Source: Rhizobium grahamii (GTDB taxonomy: Bacteria > Pseudomonadota > Alphaproteobacteria > Rhizobiales > Rhizobiaceae). From it: a stretch of DNA of 64,000 nt. A model generated the notes under the pieces. That model was not told the origin of the DNA, did not search any database, and was given only the letters and a program-made list of their open reading frames with translations. Positions 1 to 9,600 of the stretch are shown in pieces. The stretch lies in contig NZ_CP043498.1 of assembly GCF_009498215.1 (NCBI RefSeq), positions 2,170,001-2,234,000 on the forward strand, in the 5' to 3' direction. A program made the translations under genes and the position numbers. The first letter of the stretch is position 1; each line of letters starts with the position of its first letter.

Positions 1-1
1 C

Positions 2-655
2 GGCTCGACCGGCGTGCTGATCCCGCCGAAGGGCTACCTGCAGAAGCTCCGCGAAATCTGCACCAAGCACGGCATCCTGCTGATCTTCGACGAAGTCATC
101 ACCGGCTTTGGCCGCCTTGGCGCTCCGTTCGCCGCGCAGTACTACGACGTCAAGCCCGACATGATCACCACCGCAAAGGGCCTGACCAACGGCGTCATTC
201 CGATGGGCGCGGTCTTCGTGACGTCGGAGATCCACGACGCGTTCATGAACGGCCCGGAACACATGATCGAGTTCTTCCACGGCTACACCTATTCGGGCAA
301 CCCGATCGCCTGCGCCGCAGCACTCGGCGCGCTCGACACCTACAAGGAAGAAGGGCTCCTGACCCGCGCAGCCGAGCTTTCCGACTACTGGGCCGATGCG
401 CTGCACTCCCTGAAGGATTGCCCGAATGTCATCGACATCAGGAACACTGGCCTGATCGGCGCCATCGAACTTGATCCGATTGCCGGCGAACCGACCAAGC
501 GGGCCTTCACCGCCTTCCTGAAGGCCTATGAGAAGGGCCTGCTGATCCGCACCACCGGAGACATCATCGCGCTCTCGCCGCCGCTGATCATCGAAAAGCA
601 CCACATCGACGAGCTTTTCGGAAAACTCCGCGAAATCCTTCAAAACAACATCTGA
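2..655 (+). CDS. Class III aminotransferase, C-terminal part (omega-amino acid:pyruvate type)
   Basis: The reading frame is open from the window edge, so the N-terminal half is missing. The part present belongs to the PLP fold-type I class III aminotransferases, which move an amino group from an omega-amino acid such as beta-alanine to pyruvate. IFDEVITGFGR carries the Asp that contacts the PLP ring nitrogen, and TTAKGLTNG carries the Schiff-base lysine. GYTYSGNPIACAAAL and the C-terminal small domain follow. The residues fit the beta-alanine/omega-amino acid:pyruvate group better than acetylornithine enzymes, but the substrate is inferred. A strong terminator follows 14 bases after the stop. 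Confidence 0.85.
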   Translation, partial: GSTGVLIPPKGYLQKLREICTKHGILLIFDEVITGFGRLGAPFAAQYYDVKPDMITTAKGLTNGVIPMGAVFVTSEIHDAFMNGPEHMIEFFHGYTYSGNPIACAAALGALDTYKEEGLLTRAAELSDYWADALHSLKDCPNVIDIRNTGLIGAIELDPIAGEPTKRAFTAFLKAYEKGLLIRTTGDIIALSPPLIIEKHHIDELFGKLREILQNNI

Positions 656-668
656 TCGATGCGTTTCA

Positions 669-710
669 GGGCCCGTTTTTGCCAGATCAGGCAAAAACGG
701 GCCCTATTTC
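669..710 (+). terminator. Rho-independent terminator after the aminotransferase
   Basis: A perfect 15-bp inverted repeat lies at 669-683 and 690-704 with a 6-base loop. It is followed by a T-rich stretch (tatttcttt). The stem ends in GGGCCC/GGGCCC and includes a T5/A5 run. It begins 14 bases after the aminotransferase stop, so it ends that transcript. Confidence 0.9.
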
Positions 711-909
711 TTTATCTTCTTGCGAAATCAGCGGTAAATTCCTAAGAAACTTGCTGCGCACTCGCCGAAGCCAAACATGGCAGGCGGATGCCTCGGCCGC
801 GCGGCTGCTCATCGTCTCTTGGCGCATCCCGCAAGGGCTGTTGTACGATCCGGGCTCACCGCGGCGGTAGTTAAATCGCGGGTTTGGAACCCACCCAAGG
901 AGAAAGAAA

Positions 910-2013
910 ATGAGTCTGAAGACTTTGTCGGCGGCCCTCGTCGCCTCGCTTGCCTTTGCGCCGCTCGCCCATGCAGACATCACCATCGGCCTCATCGCGC
1001 CGTTGACAGGACCGGTTGCCGCCTACGGCGATCAGGTGAAGAATGGCGCGCAGGCTGCTGTCGACGAGATCAACGCGAAGGGCGGCATCCTCGGCGAAAA
1101 AGTCATCCTCAAATACGCCGACGACGCTGGCGAACCGAAGCAGGGCGTTTCCGCTGCCAACCAGCTGGTCGGCGATGGCATCCGCTTCGTCGTTGGCCCC
1201 GTCACTTCAGGCGTTGCCATCCCGGCTTCCGACGTTCTCGCTGAAAACGGCGTGCTGATGGTCACCCCGACGGCAACCGCCCCTGACCTCACCAAGCGTG
1301 GCCTCGCCAACGTTCTGCGCACCTGCGGCCGCGACGACCAGCAGGCCGAAGTCGCCGCCAACTACGTTCTGAAGAACTTCAAGGACAAGCGCGTCGCGAT
1401 CATCAACGACAAGGGTGCCTACGGCAAGGGTCTGGCAGACTCCTTCAAGGCGACGCTCAACGCAGGCGGCATCAAGGAAGTGCTCGACGACTCGCTGACC
1501 CCAGGCGACAAGGACTACAGCGCGCTCACCACCCGCCTGAAGGCCGAGAAGGTCGACGTCGTCTATTTCGGCGGTTACCATCCGGAAGGGGGCCTGCTCG
1601 CCCGTCAGCTGCATGACCTTTCCGTCAACGCTGTGATCATCGGCGGCGACGGCCTGTCGAACAGCGAATTCTGGAACATCGGCACCGACGCAGCCGCCGG
1701 TACGATCTTCACCAACGCCATGGACGCAACCAAGAGCCCGGACTCCAAGGCAGCTGCCGACGCGCTTGCCGCCAAGAACATCCCGGCTGAAGCCTTCACG
1801 CTCAACGCCTATGCAGCGGTCGAAGTCCTGAAGGCAGGCATCGAGAAGGCCGGCAGCGCCGAGGACTCCGAAGCCGTTGCCAAGGCGCTGAAGGGCGGCG
1901 AACCGATCTCGACCGCCATTGGCAAGCTGACCTACGGCGAAACCGGCGACCTGACCTCGCAGAGCTTCGCGCTCTACAAGTGGGAAGGTGGCAAGATCGT
2001 TCCGGCCGAATAA
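910..2013 (+). CDS. Branched-chain amino acid ABC transporter substrate-binding protein (LivK/LivJ-like)
   Basis: A periplasmic type I binding protein of 367 residues that presents branched-chain or related amino acids to a Liv-type ABC importer. Residues 1-22 form a clear Sec signal peptide ending in AHA. The mature protein begins [20 protein letters not shown], the usual opening of the family, and continues with [10 protein letters not shown] and [13 protein letters not shown]. An AAGGAGA ribosome site lies about 6 bases before the ATG. No permease or ATPase gene is adjacent, so this is a solo binding protein served by a transporter elsewhere. Exact ligand unknown. A terminator follows at 2039. 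Confidence 0.92.
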   Translation: MSLKTLSAALVASLAFAPLAHADITIGLIAPLTGPVAAYGDQVKNGAQAAVDEINAKGGILGEKVILKYADDAGEPKQGVSAANQLVGDGIRFVVGPVTSGVAIPASDVLAENGVLMVTPTATAPDLTKRGLANVLRTCGRDDQQAEVAANYVLKNFKDKRVAIINDKGAYGKGLADSFKATLNAGGIKEVLDDSLTPGDKDYSALTTRLKAEKVDVVYFGGYHPEGGLLARQLHDLSVNAVIIGGDGLSNSEFWNIGTDAAAGTIFTNAMDATKSPDSKAAADALAAKNIPAEAFTLNAYAAVEVLKAGIEKAGSAEDSEAVAKALKGGEPISTAIGKLTYGETGDLTSQSFALYKWEGGKIVPAE

Positions 2014-2038
2014 GCCTTCGATCTCCCGATTTCGATCG

Positions 2039-2067
2039 CCGGGCGTCCCTCTGGGGCGCCCGGTTTT
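2039..2067 (+). terminator. Rho-independent terminator after the binding protein gene
   Basis: An 11-bp stem (2039-2049 with 2053-2063, one T:G wobble) closes on a 3-base loop and is followed by TTTT. It begins 25 bases after the stop codon of the binding protein gene. Confidence 0.85.
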
Positions 2068-2149
2068 CGTTTGTGGACCCGATAGCAAGCCGATCTCGCT
2101 TTGTCGGGCACATGGGCTATAAGTGATAAAACGCCAGCACGAGGATGCC

Positions 2150-3844
2150 ATGACTGCCAAGCTCGAACGCCTTATCGACCAGGGAACGGGCCGCCTGCCC
2201 GCCGACATCGTTCTCAAAGGCGGACGCTTCTTCGACCTCGTGATCGGCGAGCTCGTGGCGTCTGATATCGCCATCGCCCAGGATCGCATCGTCGGCACCT
2301 GCGGCAGCTACGACGGCGACACCGAGATCGATATCTCGGGAAAGATCGTCGTACCGGGCTTCATCGACACCCATCTCCACATCGAGTCGTCACTGGTGAC
2401 ACCACACGAATTCGACCGCTGCGTCCTGCCCTATGGCGTCACGACCGTCATCTGCGATCCGCACGAAATTGCCAATGTGCTCGGCACCGAAGGCATTCAG
2501 TATTTCCTGGATTCGTCTCTCGAAACGATCATGGACATCCGTGTCCAGCTCTCCTCCTGCGTGCCTGCGACGCATCTGGAAACGTCGGGCGCCGATCTGC
2601 CGATCGAGCGGTTGCTTCCCTTCCGCGATCATCCAAAGGTGATCGGCCTTGCCGAATTCATGAACTTCCCGGGCGTGATCCACAAGGATCCAGTCTGCAT
2701 GGCGAAGCTCGACGCCTTCCAAGGCGAGCACATTGACGGCCATGCGCCCCTGCTCTCGGGCAACGACCTCAACGGCTATCTCGCCGCCGGCATTCGCACC
2801 GAGCACGAATGCACGAGTGCCGCCGAAGCGCTAGAAAAGATCCGCAAGGGCATGCACATCCTCGTGCGCGAAGGCTCCGTGTCGAAGGACCTCGCCGCCC
2901 TGATGCCCATCATCAACGAACGCCTGTCGCCCTACATCGCCCTTTGCACCGATGATCGCAACCCGCTCGACATCGCCGAGCAAGGGCATCTCGACTACAT
3001 GATCCGCACTGCGATCAAGCACGGCGTCGAGCCGCTTGCCATCTACCGCGCCGCCTCGATCTCGGCTGCCCGCGCCTTCGGCCTGCGCGATCGCGGCCTC
3101 GTTGCCCCCGGCTGGCGCGCAGACCTGGTGGTTATCGACAGCCTCGAAAACTGCCGAGCGGATCTCGTCTTTGCCGCCGGTCGTCAGGTGACCACGGAAC
3201 TCTTCGCTACGCGCAAGCCTGTCGAGCCCGTCGGCCTCGACAGCGTCAAGGCCCGCCCCGTCAATGCCGCCCATTTCGGCGTGCCGGTCGCCGATGGCGA
3301 GACACCTGTCATCGGCGTCATGCCCGGCAAGATCATTACCGAGCACCGTCGCTACCGCTTGCCCGTCAAGGGTAACCAGACCGACGTCGATCTCGGCAAC
3401 GACATCATCAAGGTCGCCGTCATCGAGCGCCACGGCAAGAACGGCAACCATGCCAACGGCTTCGTTCAGGGTTTCGGCCTGAAGAAGGGTGCGATCGCCT
3501 CGACCGTCGGCCATGATAGCCACAACATCTGCGTCGTCGGTGTCAGCGAGGACGACATGGCGCTCGCCGCCAATCGCCTTGGCGAGATCAAGGGCGGCTT
3601 TGTTGTCGTCGAGGATGGCAAGGTCACGGGCGAGATTGCCCTGCCCGTTGCCGGCCTGATGAGCCTCGAGCCCTACGAGACCGTGCGCGACACGCTGCAT
3701 CACTTGAGAAAGGCCGCCTATGCCCTTGGAACGACTCTTGAAGAGCCGTTTCTCCAGGTCGCGTTCCTTCCGCTCCCCGTCATCCCGCACCTGAAGATCT
3801 CCGACAGGGGCATGGTGGATGTCGATCGGTTCATGCTGATCTGA
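2150..3844 (+). CDS. ade: Adenine deaminase
   Basis: Converts adenine to hypoxanthine and ammonia in purine salvage and catabolism. The product is 564 residues, normal for the family. [14 protein letters not shown] (about residues 68-81) is the metal-binding HxH of the amidohydrolase barrel with the IESS signature of adenine deaminases. [11 protein letters not shown] and the C-terminal domain with [11 protein letters not shown] are also typical. The frame extends upstream to a GTG at 2123, but the ATG at 2150 has GAGGA four bases before it and gives the usual N-terminus, so it is preferred. The gene lies 33 kb from the xanthine dehydrogenase genes but would feed the same pathway. Confidence 0.93.
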   Translation: MTAKLERLIDQGTGRLPADIVLKGGRFFDLVIGELVASDIAIAQDRIVGTCGSYDGDTEIDISGKIVVPGFIDTHLHIESSLVTPHEFDRCVLPYGVTTVICDPHEIANVLGTEGIQYFLDSSLETIMDIRVQLSSCVPATHLETSGADLPIERLLPFRDHPKVIGLAEFMNFPGVIHKDPVCMAKLDAFQGEHIDGHAPLLSGNDLNGYLAAGIRTEHECTSAAEALEKIRKGMHILVREGSVSKDLAALMPIINERLSPYIALCTDDRNPLDIAEQGHLDYMIRTAIKHGVEPLAIYRAASISAARAFGLRDRGLVAPGWRADLVVIDSLENCRADLVFAAGRQVTTELFATRKPVEPVGLDSVKARPVNAAHFGVPVADGETPVIGVMPGKIITEHRRYRLPVKGNQTDVDLGNDIIKVAVIERHGKNGNHANGFVQGFGLKKGAIASTVGHDSHNICVVGVSEDDMALAANRLGEIKGGFVVVEDGKVTGEIALPVAGLMSLEPYETVRDTLHHLRKAAYALGTTLEEPFLQVAFLPLPVIPHLKISDRGMVDVDRFMLI

Positions 3845-3876
3845 CACCCACCGAGTCCGGCGGCTGGACTAACCTG

Positions 3877-4689
3877 TCAGGCCGCCGCCCGCACCGGCCC
3901 CTCGAGCCGCTCCCAGATCCGCGACACCATCTCCCCGTCGCAATCCAGCCCGAAGAGTTCACGCAGATAGGTCGCCAGTTCACCGACCGATCCGATCTGC
4001 AAGCTCTTCGTCCCCTGAGCGTTCGATCGTTTCAGGCCACGGTTCATCAACGCGACATCCCCATCCGGCAGCCGGATGCTCATCATCAGGTTGTCGCGGA
4101 ACGGCAGAGCCGACCAGAATGTGCAGAGCTGGTTGGCGCCTTCGAGATCCGCCTGCGCAAAGCGGCTTTCATCGAAGCCGAAGAGCGGAAACCATCCGTC
4201 CGGCGCCTGCCATTCCAACACCAGCTCGCCCGTCGCGTCATCCTCCCGCAAGCGGAAGATCATGCCGCCGATCAGTTGTTCGCCGGCGCGAATGGCAACC
4301 GGATCGCGCGGCCCCGGACCGCCGAAGCCTGCGTCCGCCAGCCACTCCTGCCCGTCGATCGTCACGATCCAGGCAAGATGCGCCCTGACGCCGCCGACAG
4401 GCGCGCCCATGCGAACGCGGCCGAGTATCGAGCGTGCCTCAAAGCCGAGATGCTTCAGCGCCTCGCCGAAAAGCCAGTTCAGCTGGAAGCAATAGCCGCC
4501 ACGCTTCTTCTCGACCAGCTGCGTCCAGATATCGCCGGGCTGCAGGCTGGGTGCCTTGCCGAGAAAAGGATCGATGCTTTCGAAGGCGATGGCCGCAAGT
4601 TGCGCACGCTGCAGGGCAACGAGCCCTGCCTGGGTGGTTTCGGTGTGCACGAGGCCGATCCGCCTCGCATATTGGTCAAAGTCAAACAT
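3877..4689 (-). CDS. nat: Arylamine N-acetyltransferase
   Basis: A cytosolic enzyme that transfers acetyl from acetyl-CoA to arylamines, arylhydrazines or arylhydroxylamines. At 270 residues it matches bacterial NATs. The catalytic triad is visible: Cys67 in RGGYCFQLN, His104 in RAHLAWIV and Asp119 in LADAGFGGPG. The gene is convergent with adenine deaminase (32 bases apart), and only 127 bases separate its start from the divergent FMN-binding gene. The physiological substrate cannot be read from the sequence. Confidence 0.92.
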   Translation of the reverse strand: MFDFDQYARRIGLVHTETTQAGLVALQRAQLAAIAFESIDPFLGKAPSLQPGDIWTQLVEKKRGGYCFQLNWLFGEALKHLGFEARSILGRVRMGAPVGGVRAHLAWIVTIDGQEWLADAGFGGPGPRDPVAIRAGEQLIGGMIFRLREDDATGELVLEWQAPDGWFPLFGFDESRFAQADLEGANQLCTFWSALPFRDNLMMSIRLPDGDVALMNRGLKRSNAQGTKSLQIGSVGELATYLRELFGLDCDGEMVSRIWERLEGPVRAAA

Positions 4690-4816
4690 TCCTCATACCT
4701 CATCCGTTGTAACGCCAATTTCCTACAATCGACCGCCCACGACCGCTCCCTAAAAGTTTGCTAACCGACCGGCCCCTCGCCTATGCTCGCTCCGGGGACG
4801 CTGGAGGGTCGGCCGC

Positions 4817-5287
4817 GTGCGTTTTGATGAGGAAATCGCCGAGTTCATTGCCGGTCCGGTCATGATGGTCATCGGCACCTGCGATGGCGCCAACCAGCCG
4901 GATGTCGGCCGCGGTGTCGGCTGCCGCGTTCTTTTGGGCACTGAGGCCATCGAGGTGCTGATCTCCGGCTGGCAGTGGCCGGATACCGTTGCCAATATTC
5001 GCGAAACGGGCGAAGCCGCCTTTACCTTCGTTCGCCCATCCGACTACCGCTCGCTTCAGCTGAAGGGAGCCGCCAGCCTGCGTGAGCCGACGGCCGACGA
5101 TCTGGCGCTCTGCGAACGTTACATCGCAGGCGTCACGACCGCACTCGCCGAGCAGGGTGTCCCGTCATCGATGATCGACGTCTGGCTGACGAACCGCGAG
5201 CTGGCGATAGCCAGGCTCGACGTCCGCGCCGTCTCCATCAAGACCCCCGGCAGCAGCGCCGGCTCGCTTGTCGGAGCCCAGGCATGA
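4817..5287 (+). CDS. Pyridoxamine 5'-phosphate oxidase-like FMN-binding protein
   Basis: A 156-residue split-barrel protein of the PNPOx-like flavin-binding superfamily. The order MMVIGTCDGANQPDVGRGVG, then VLISGWQWPDTVANIRETGEAAFTF, resembles small flavin reductase or general-stress FMN proteins rather than true PdxH. The GTG start is chosen because GGAGGG lies 8 bases upstream. Its stop overlaps the next start (ATGA, 5284-5287), so the two genes are translationally coupled. The next gene also begins with a PNPOx-like domain, which suggests the two products work on the same ligand or form a heteromer. Substrate unknown. Confidence 0.8.
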   Translation: MRFDEEIAEFIAGPVMMVIGTCDGANQPDVGRGVGCRVLLGTEAIEVLISGWQWPDTVANIRETGEAAFTFVRPSDYRSLQLKGAASLREPTADDLALCERYIAGVTTALAEQGVPSSMIDVWLTNRELAIARLDVRAVSIKTPGSSAGSLVGAQA

Positions 5288-6639
5288 CCGGAATCGCGCC
5301 TCGGCTTCGCGACATGGAGCGTTTTTTCGAAGGCATCGTCCCATCGATCATCGCCACCTCTTCGGCGCGGGGCATTCCCAACGTATCCTATCTCTCGCAC
5401 GTGGTGCTCGTCGATGACGAGCATGTCGGCCTGTCCAACCAGTTCTTCAACACCACGCTGACGAACCTTTCCGAAAACCCGCAGGCTGCGATCCTGCTTG
5501 TCGATGGCGCGCGTGGCGGCCAGTGCCGTCTGCGCGCCGTTTACGAAGAGACCGTCTTCGACGGCCCGCTCTTCAGCCGCGTTTCGACCCAGCTCGACGC
5601 GACCAGCGCCCAGGTAGGAATGGCGGGCATCATGCGGCTGCGCGGCGTCGATATCTTCCGGGTGCTCGATATCACGGTATACCCCTCGCCCGTGGCCGCG
5701 CCGATCGAGCCGGTCGCGAGCGAACCGCTTCTCGAAGCAAGCGCGAGCCTGGCAATGACGCTGGCCGGTCTTCCTGGGCAGGTCGACGCGGCGCTTGACG
5801 CAACGCTGGAATGGATGCGCGACACGCTCGCATGCGGCCAGGCAGCGATATTCCTCGCCGACGAAAACACCGGCCATCTGGCCACCGCCGGCAGCCTCGG
5901 ATACGAGCGCTCGGGTGTCGGCTCGGAAATTCCCTTCGGCGACGGCGTATTCGGCAGCGCCGCCCGCGAACGACAGATCGTCAAGATCAGCGACCTTAGC
6001 CGCGCCCGCCGCTACAGCGCCGCCGTGAAAGCCTCGGCCGGTAATGAAAACCTCACCCGCACCATCGCCCCGCCGATGGATGCCGAGACGATGAGCCAGA
6101 TCGCCGTGCCGATGGTGGCCGGCGGTCGCCTGGTGGGCGTTCTCGGCGCCGAAAGCCGTCAGCGGCTTGCCTTCAGCGTCGTTCACGAGGCCGCACTGAC
6201 GCTCGCCGCTCAGCATCTGGCCGCCTTCATCGCGCTGTCGGAAGCCTCGCCCGAGGACCAGCGACCGATCCCGCCCGCCTCGCCGCCGGACCGAAGCGCC
6301 CGCCGGATCGATATCCGATACTTCGCCTTCGACGACAGCATCTTCATCGCCGGGGATTACATCATCAAGGGCATCGCGGGCCGCCTGCTGAACCACATGC
6401 TGAAAACCCACGCGGAAACCGGCCGCACCGGCTTCACAAACCGCGAGCTGCGGCTTTCCACATCGCTCAAGCTTCCCGAATTCAAGGACAATCTCGAAAC
6501 CCGGCTGCTGCTCCTGCGCCGCCGCCTTGCCGACAAGGCCTCGCCCATCCAGCTGGTACCGACCGGACGCGGACAGTTCTCGCTGGAATTCGACGGGCGC
6601 CCGGCCTTCATCGCTGAAACGGAAGAGGACGGGCGCTAG
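5284..6639 (+). CDS. PNPOx-like / GAF domain fusion protein with a C-terminal helical domain
   Basis: A 451-residue three-part protein. Residues about 1-140 form a second PNPOx-like split barrel (MERFFEGIVPSIIATSS, then YLSHVVLVDDEHVGLSNQFF). Residues about 160-315 read as a GAF domain (ATLEWMRDTLACGQAAIFLA, IPFGDGVFGSAARERQIVKI, QIAVPMVAGGRLVGVLGAES). Residues about 335-451 hold a helical region with paired Leu/Arg-rich helices that could be a winged helix. Coupled by ATGA overlap to the PNPOx gene upstream. The layout suggests a flavin- or redox-responsive regulator, but no DNA-binding motif is certain. It ends 5 bases from the convergent alpha-glucosidase. Confidence 0.75.
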   Translation: MTGIAPRLRDMERFFEGIVPSIIATSSARGIPNVSYLSHVVLVDDEHVGLSNQFFNTTLTNLSENPQAAILLVDGARGGQCRLRAVYEETVFDGPLFSRVSTQLDATSAQVGMAGIMRLRGVDIFRVLDITVYPSPVAAPIEPVASEPLLEASASLAMTLAGLPGQVDAALDATLEWMRDTLACGQAAIFLADENTGHLATAGSLGYERSGVGSEIPFGDGVFGSAARERQIVKISDLSRARRYSAAVKASAGNENLTRTIAPPMDAETMSQIAVPMVAGGRLVGVLGAESRQRLAFSVVHEAALTLAAQHLAAFIALSEASPEDQRPIPPASPPDRSARRIDIRYFAFDDSIFIAGDYIIKGIAGRLLNHMLKTHAETGRTGFTNRELRLSTSLKLPEFKDNLETRLLLLRRRLADKASPIQLVPTGRGQFSLEFDGRPAFIAETEEDGR

Positions 6640-6644
6640 TTAGC

Positions 6645-8303
6645 TCACATCCGCGCGCAGAACGCGTCCAGCGCTTTCAGCTTCACCACGCCCTTTTCCA
6701 CCCGGGGAATGAAGCCCGGTAGCTCGACGGGCCGTGCATTCGCAAAGCCATCGGGCAGCGTGAAATCCTGGGCGCCCCGCGTCAGATTGAAGACGAACAG
6801 AAGCGTCTCGCTTCCACTGGTGCGCGTAAAGGCGAGAAGGTCTTGATTGGTCCCGATGAACTCCATCGTGCCATCAAGCAACGCCGGATGGTTCTTGCGG
6901 AATTCGAGCGTCTGCCGGTAGTGGTTCAGCACGGAATGCGGATCGCTCTCCTGGGTATCGACGGACAATGCTGCCTGCTCGTAAGGCACCGGCAGCCAGG
7001 ATTTTTCGGCCGTGGTAAAGCCGGCGTGCGCCTTCGCAGCCTCCCAGGGCATCGGCGTACGGCATCCGTCCCGTCCCTTGAAGGCCGGCCAGAAGCGGAT
7101 GCCGTAGGGATCACGAAGATCCTCGAAGGCAAGCTCCGCCTCCGGAAGACCAAGCTCCTCGCCCTGATAGAGGCAGATCGAACCGCGCAGGGCCGCCAGC
7201 ACCGACATGGCGAGCTTGGCAACGACCGGTCGCTCCTCCGGGGTCTTGGCAAAACGGCTCACGTGACGGTTGACGTCGTGGTTCGAGAACGCCCAGCAGA
7301 CCCAGCCATCGGCAACCGACTTCTGGAAGGCATCGACGCAGCTTCGGATATGGGTAGCGGTAAACTCCGGTCCGAGCAGGTCGAAGGTGTAGCACATGTT
7401 CAGCTTGTCGCCGCCGGCGGTATAGGCGGCGACCGTCTTCAGCGAGCGTGCTCCGTCGCCAACCTCCCCGACCGTCGCGCGTGCTTCGTAGCGGTCGAGC
7501 AGCGCCCGGAAGCGCTGGAGGAATGCGATATTCTCCGGCTGCGTCTTGTCATAGAGGTGGTTCTGCATGCCGTAGGGATTGGTGTCAGGCGCATCAAGGC
7601 CTCCGTCGCTCGCATCGGGAGCATGCGGTGGATTGTCTCGAAGCAGCTTGTCGCAGAAGTAATAGTTCACCGTATCGAGGCGGAAGCCGTCGACGCCACG
7701 GTCGAGCCAGAACTTCACGGTGGCGAGCACGGCGTCCTGAACCTCGGCACTGTGGAAATTGAGATCCGGTTGCGATGTGAGGAAGTTGTGCTGGTAATAT
7801 TGCCGGCGAACGCCGTCCCATTCCCATCCCGGCCCACCGAAGATCGAGAGCCAGTTGTTGGGCGCCGTGCCATCCGGTTTCGGATCTGCCCACACATACC
7901 AGTCCGCCTTGGGATTGGTGCGGCTAGAGCGGCTTTCGACAAACCACGGATGAACGTCGGCCGTATGCGAGATTACTTGGTCGATGACAATCCTGATACC
8001 GAGGCCGTGCGCCGTCGCCATCATCTCGTCGAAGTCATCAAGCGTGCCGAAGATCGGGTCGACGTCGCAATAGTCGGAAACGTCGTAACCCATGTCGGCC
8101 ATCGGCGACTTGAAGAACGGTGAGAGCCAGATCGCATCGACGCCGAGACTGGCGATGTAAGGTAATTTCCGGGTGATGCCCTTCAGGTCGCCGAGACCGT
8201 CTCCGTTCGTATCCTGAAAGGAACGAGGGTAGACCTGATAGATAACCGCGCCCCGCCACCAGTCTGCCGTCTTGCCCGCAACCGCCACATTCATCTCCCG
8301 CAT
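6645..8303 (-). CDS. Alpha-glucosidase, GH13 family
   Basis: A 552-residue retaining alpha-glucosidase of the oligo-1,6-glucosidase/alpha-glucosidase group. Visible landmarks are IYQVYPRSFQDTNGDGLGDL near residue 21, the nucleophile Asp210 in GFRLDTVN, the acid/base Glu280 in ATVGEVGD, and Asp343 in FSNHDVNR. The QPDLNF motif is also present. It has no signal peptide, so it acts on imported di- or oligosaccharides. It resembles rhizobial AglA, but no aglEFGK transporter genes flank it. Alternative starts lie at 8294 (ATG) and 8288 (GTG, better spaced from GGGAG), so the true N-terminus may be a few residues shorter. Confidence 0.9.
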   Translation of the reverse strand: MREMNVAVAGKTADWWRGAVIYQVYPRSFQDTNGDGLGDLKGITRKLPYIASLGVDAIWLSPFFKSPMADMGYDVSDYCDVDPIFGTLDDFDEMMATAHGLGIRIVIDQVISHTADVHPWFVESRSSRTNPKADWYVWADPKPDGTAPNNWLSIFGGPGWEWDGVRRQYYQHNFLTSQPDLNFHSAEVQDAVLATVKFWLDRGVDGFRLDTVNYYFCDKLLRDNPPHAPDASDGGLDAPDTNPYGMQNHLYDKTQPENIAFLQRFRALLDRYEARATVGEVGDGARSLKTVAAYTAGGDKLNMCYTFDLLGPEFTATHIRSCVDAFQKSVADGWVCWAFSNHDVNRHVSRFAKTPEERPVVAKLAMSVLAALRGSICLYQGEELGLPEAELAFEDLRDPYGIRFWPAFKGRDGCRTPMPWEAAKAHAGFTTAEKSWLPVPYEQAALSVDTQESDPHSVLNHYRQTLEFRKNHPALLDGTMEFIGTNQDLLAFTRTSGSETLLFVFNLTRGAQDFTLPDGFANARPVELPGFIPRVEKGVVKLKALDAFCARM

Positions 8304-8522
8304 CTCAAATCAGGCCAAGACTAAAGCGGGCTGGATAAAAAACAACCGTCGGCAAACACCCGTCGAGCGGTCGGACTCTCTTTCCTGTCTCTATAGAGAC
8401 GGCACGGAAGCGCGTTTCCCTATCTCGGCGACCAACTAAAGCCGCAGGTCGCGGCGCGCGGCGCTTGTCAGCAATCGGCTCTCCGCGTATCAGCAAACTG
8501 GGAAAATACAGGGAGGCTTTCT

Positions 8523-9443
8523 GTGAGCGGGCGTTTTCTATCGATCGGTGAATGCATGGTGGAGCTTTCGCAGGCGGGAGCTGGCCTGCTGCGCAAGGGC
8601 TTCGCCGGTGACACCCTGAATACCGCCTGGTATGCCCGCGCCTGCCTGCCGCCATCATGGTCCGTCGATTATTTCACCGCTCTCGGCGATGATGCCATGT
8701 CCGACGAGATGGTAGCCTTCTTCAAGCAGGCGGGAATCGGTACCGACAGCATCCGCCGCATCAAGGGCAAGGCGCCGGGGCTCTACATGATCAGCCTCAA
8801 GGACGGCGAACGCTCCTTCAGTTACTGGCGGGACAGCTCCGCCGCCCGCCAGCTTGCGTCGGATCCGGACGCCCTACGTCGAGCGATCGAGGCCAGCGAC
8901 GTCGTCTACTTTTCCGGCATCACGCTCGCCATCCTGCCGCGGGACGATGTTGATACGCTTCTGTCCGAAGTGCGCCGCGCCAAGGCCGCCGGCAAGATCG
9001 TTGCCTTCGACCCCAATATCCGCCCCCGTCTCTGGGCGAGCTACGACGCCATGCATACGACGATCGGCGAAGGCGCTCGGGCCTCAACCCTCGTCATGCC
9101 CGGTTTCGACGACGAAGCGGCCCATTTCGGTGACGCCTCGATCGACGCGACGATCCAGCGCTACCGTGCGCTTGGTGCCAACCATGTTCTTGTCAAGAAC
9201 GGCGCGGACGGTGCAACGCTGAACTTTGCCGGCGAGCAAACCTTCGTACCGGCAGAGAAGGTCGAGGTGGTCGTCGACACAACCAGCGCCGGCGACAGCT
9301 TCAACGGCGCCTTCCTTGCCCGCTATCTTGAAACTCAGGATGCTGTCGCTGCGGCGCGCTTTGCCGCCAGGATCGCCGCCCGCGTGGTCAGCGAACACGG
9401 CGCCCTTGTCGCGAAAGAGAAGCTGCAGGTCGAGCAGGCCTGA
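8523..9443 (+). CDS. kdgK: 2-dehydro-3-deoxygluconokinase (PfkB family sugar kinase)
   Basis: Phosphorylates 2-keto-3-deoxygluconate for the Entner-Doudoroff route. It is 306 residues long. The N-terminal signature FLSIGECMVELSQ and GFAGDTLNTAWYAR are characteristic of KDG kinases. The PfkB signature VDTTSAGDSFNGAF holds the catalytic base Asp258. The GTG start has GGGAGG 6 bases upstream. The gene stands alone, divergent from the alpha-glucosidase across 219 bases. 2-keto-3-deoxygalactonate or another keto-sugar acid remains possible as substrate. Confidence 0.88.
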   Translation: MSGRFLSIGECMVELSQAGAGLLRKGFAGDTLNTAWYARACLPPSWSVDYFTALGDDAMSDEMVAFFKQAGIGTDSIRRIKGKAPGLYMISLKDGERSFSYWRDSSAARQLASDPDALRRAIEASDVVYFSGITLAILPRDDVDTLLSEVRRAKAAGKIVAFDPNIRPRLWASYDAMHTTIGEGARASTLVMPGFDDEAAHFGDASIDATIQRYRALGANHVLVKNGADGATLNFAGEQTFVPAEKVEVVVDTTSAGDSFNGAFLARYLETQDAVAAARFAARIAARVVSEHGALVAKEKLQVEQA

Positions 9444-9600
9444 CGCGATCGGCTTGTGCCGCATTCTCGGGGATCAAACGGGCTGTAATATTTCCATCAT
9501 CTGACGCCGCCACAATAAGCGTTGCGGGAATCGCTTGTCCGGCGTCCGCACGGAAGTGAGCGCCGCCGTCCAACTGCCCGGCGCGGATGGAAGTCGGGTC

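Noticed and set aside
679..995. Small frames on both strands between the aminotransferase and the binding protein gene
   Set aside because: They overlap the terminator and the promoter region of the next gene and lack family text.
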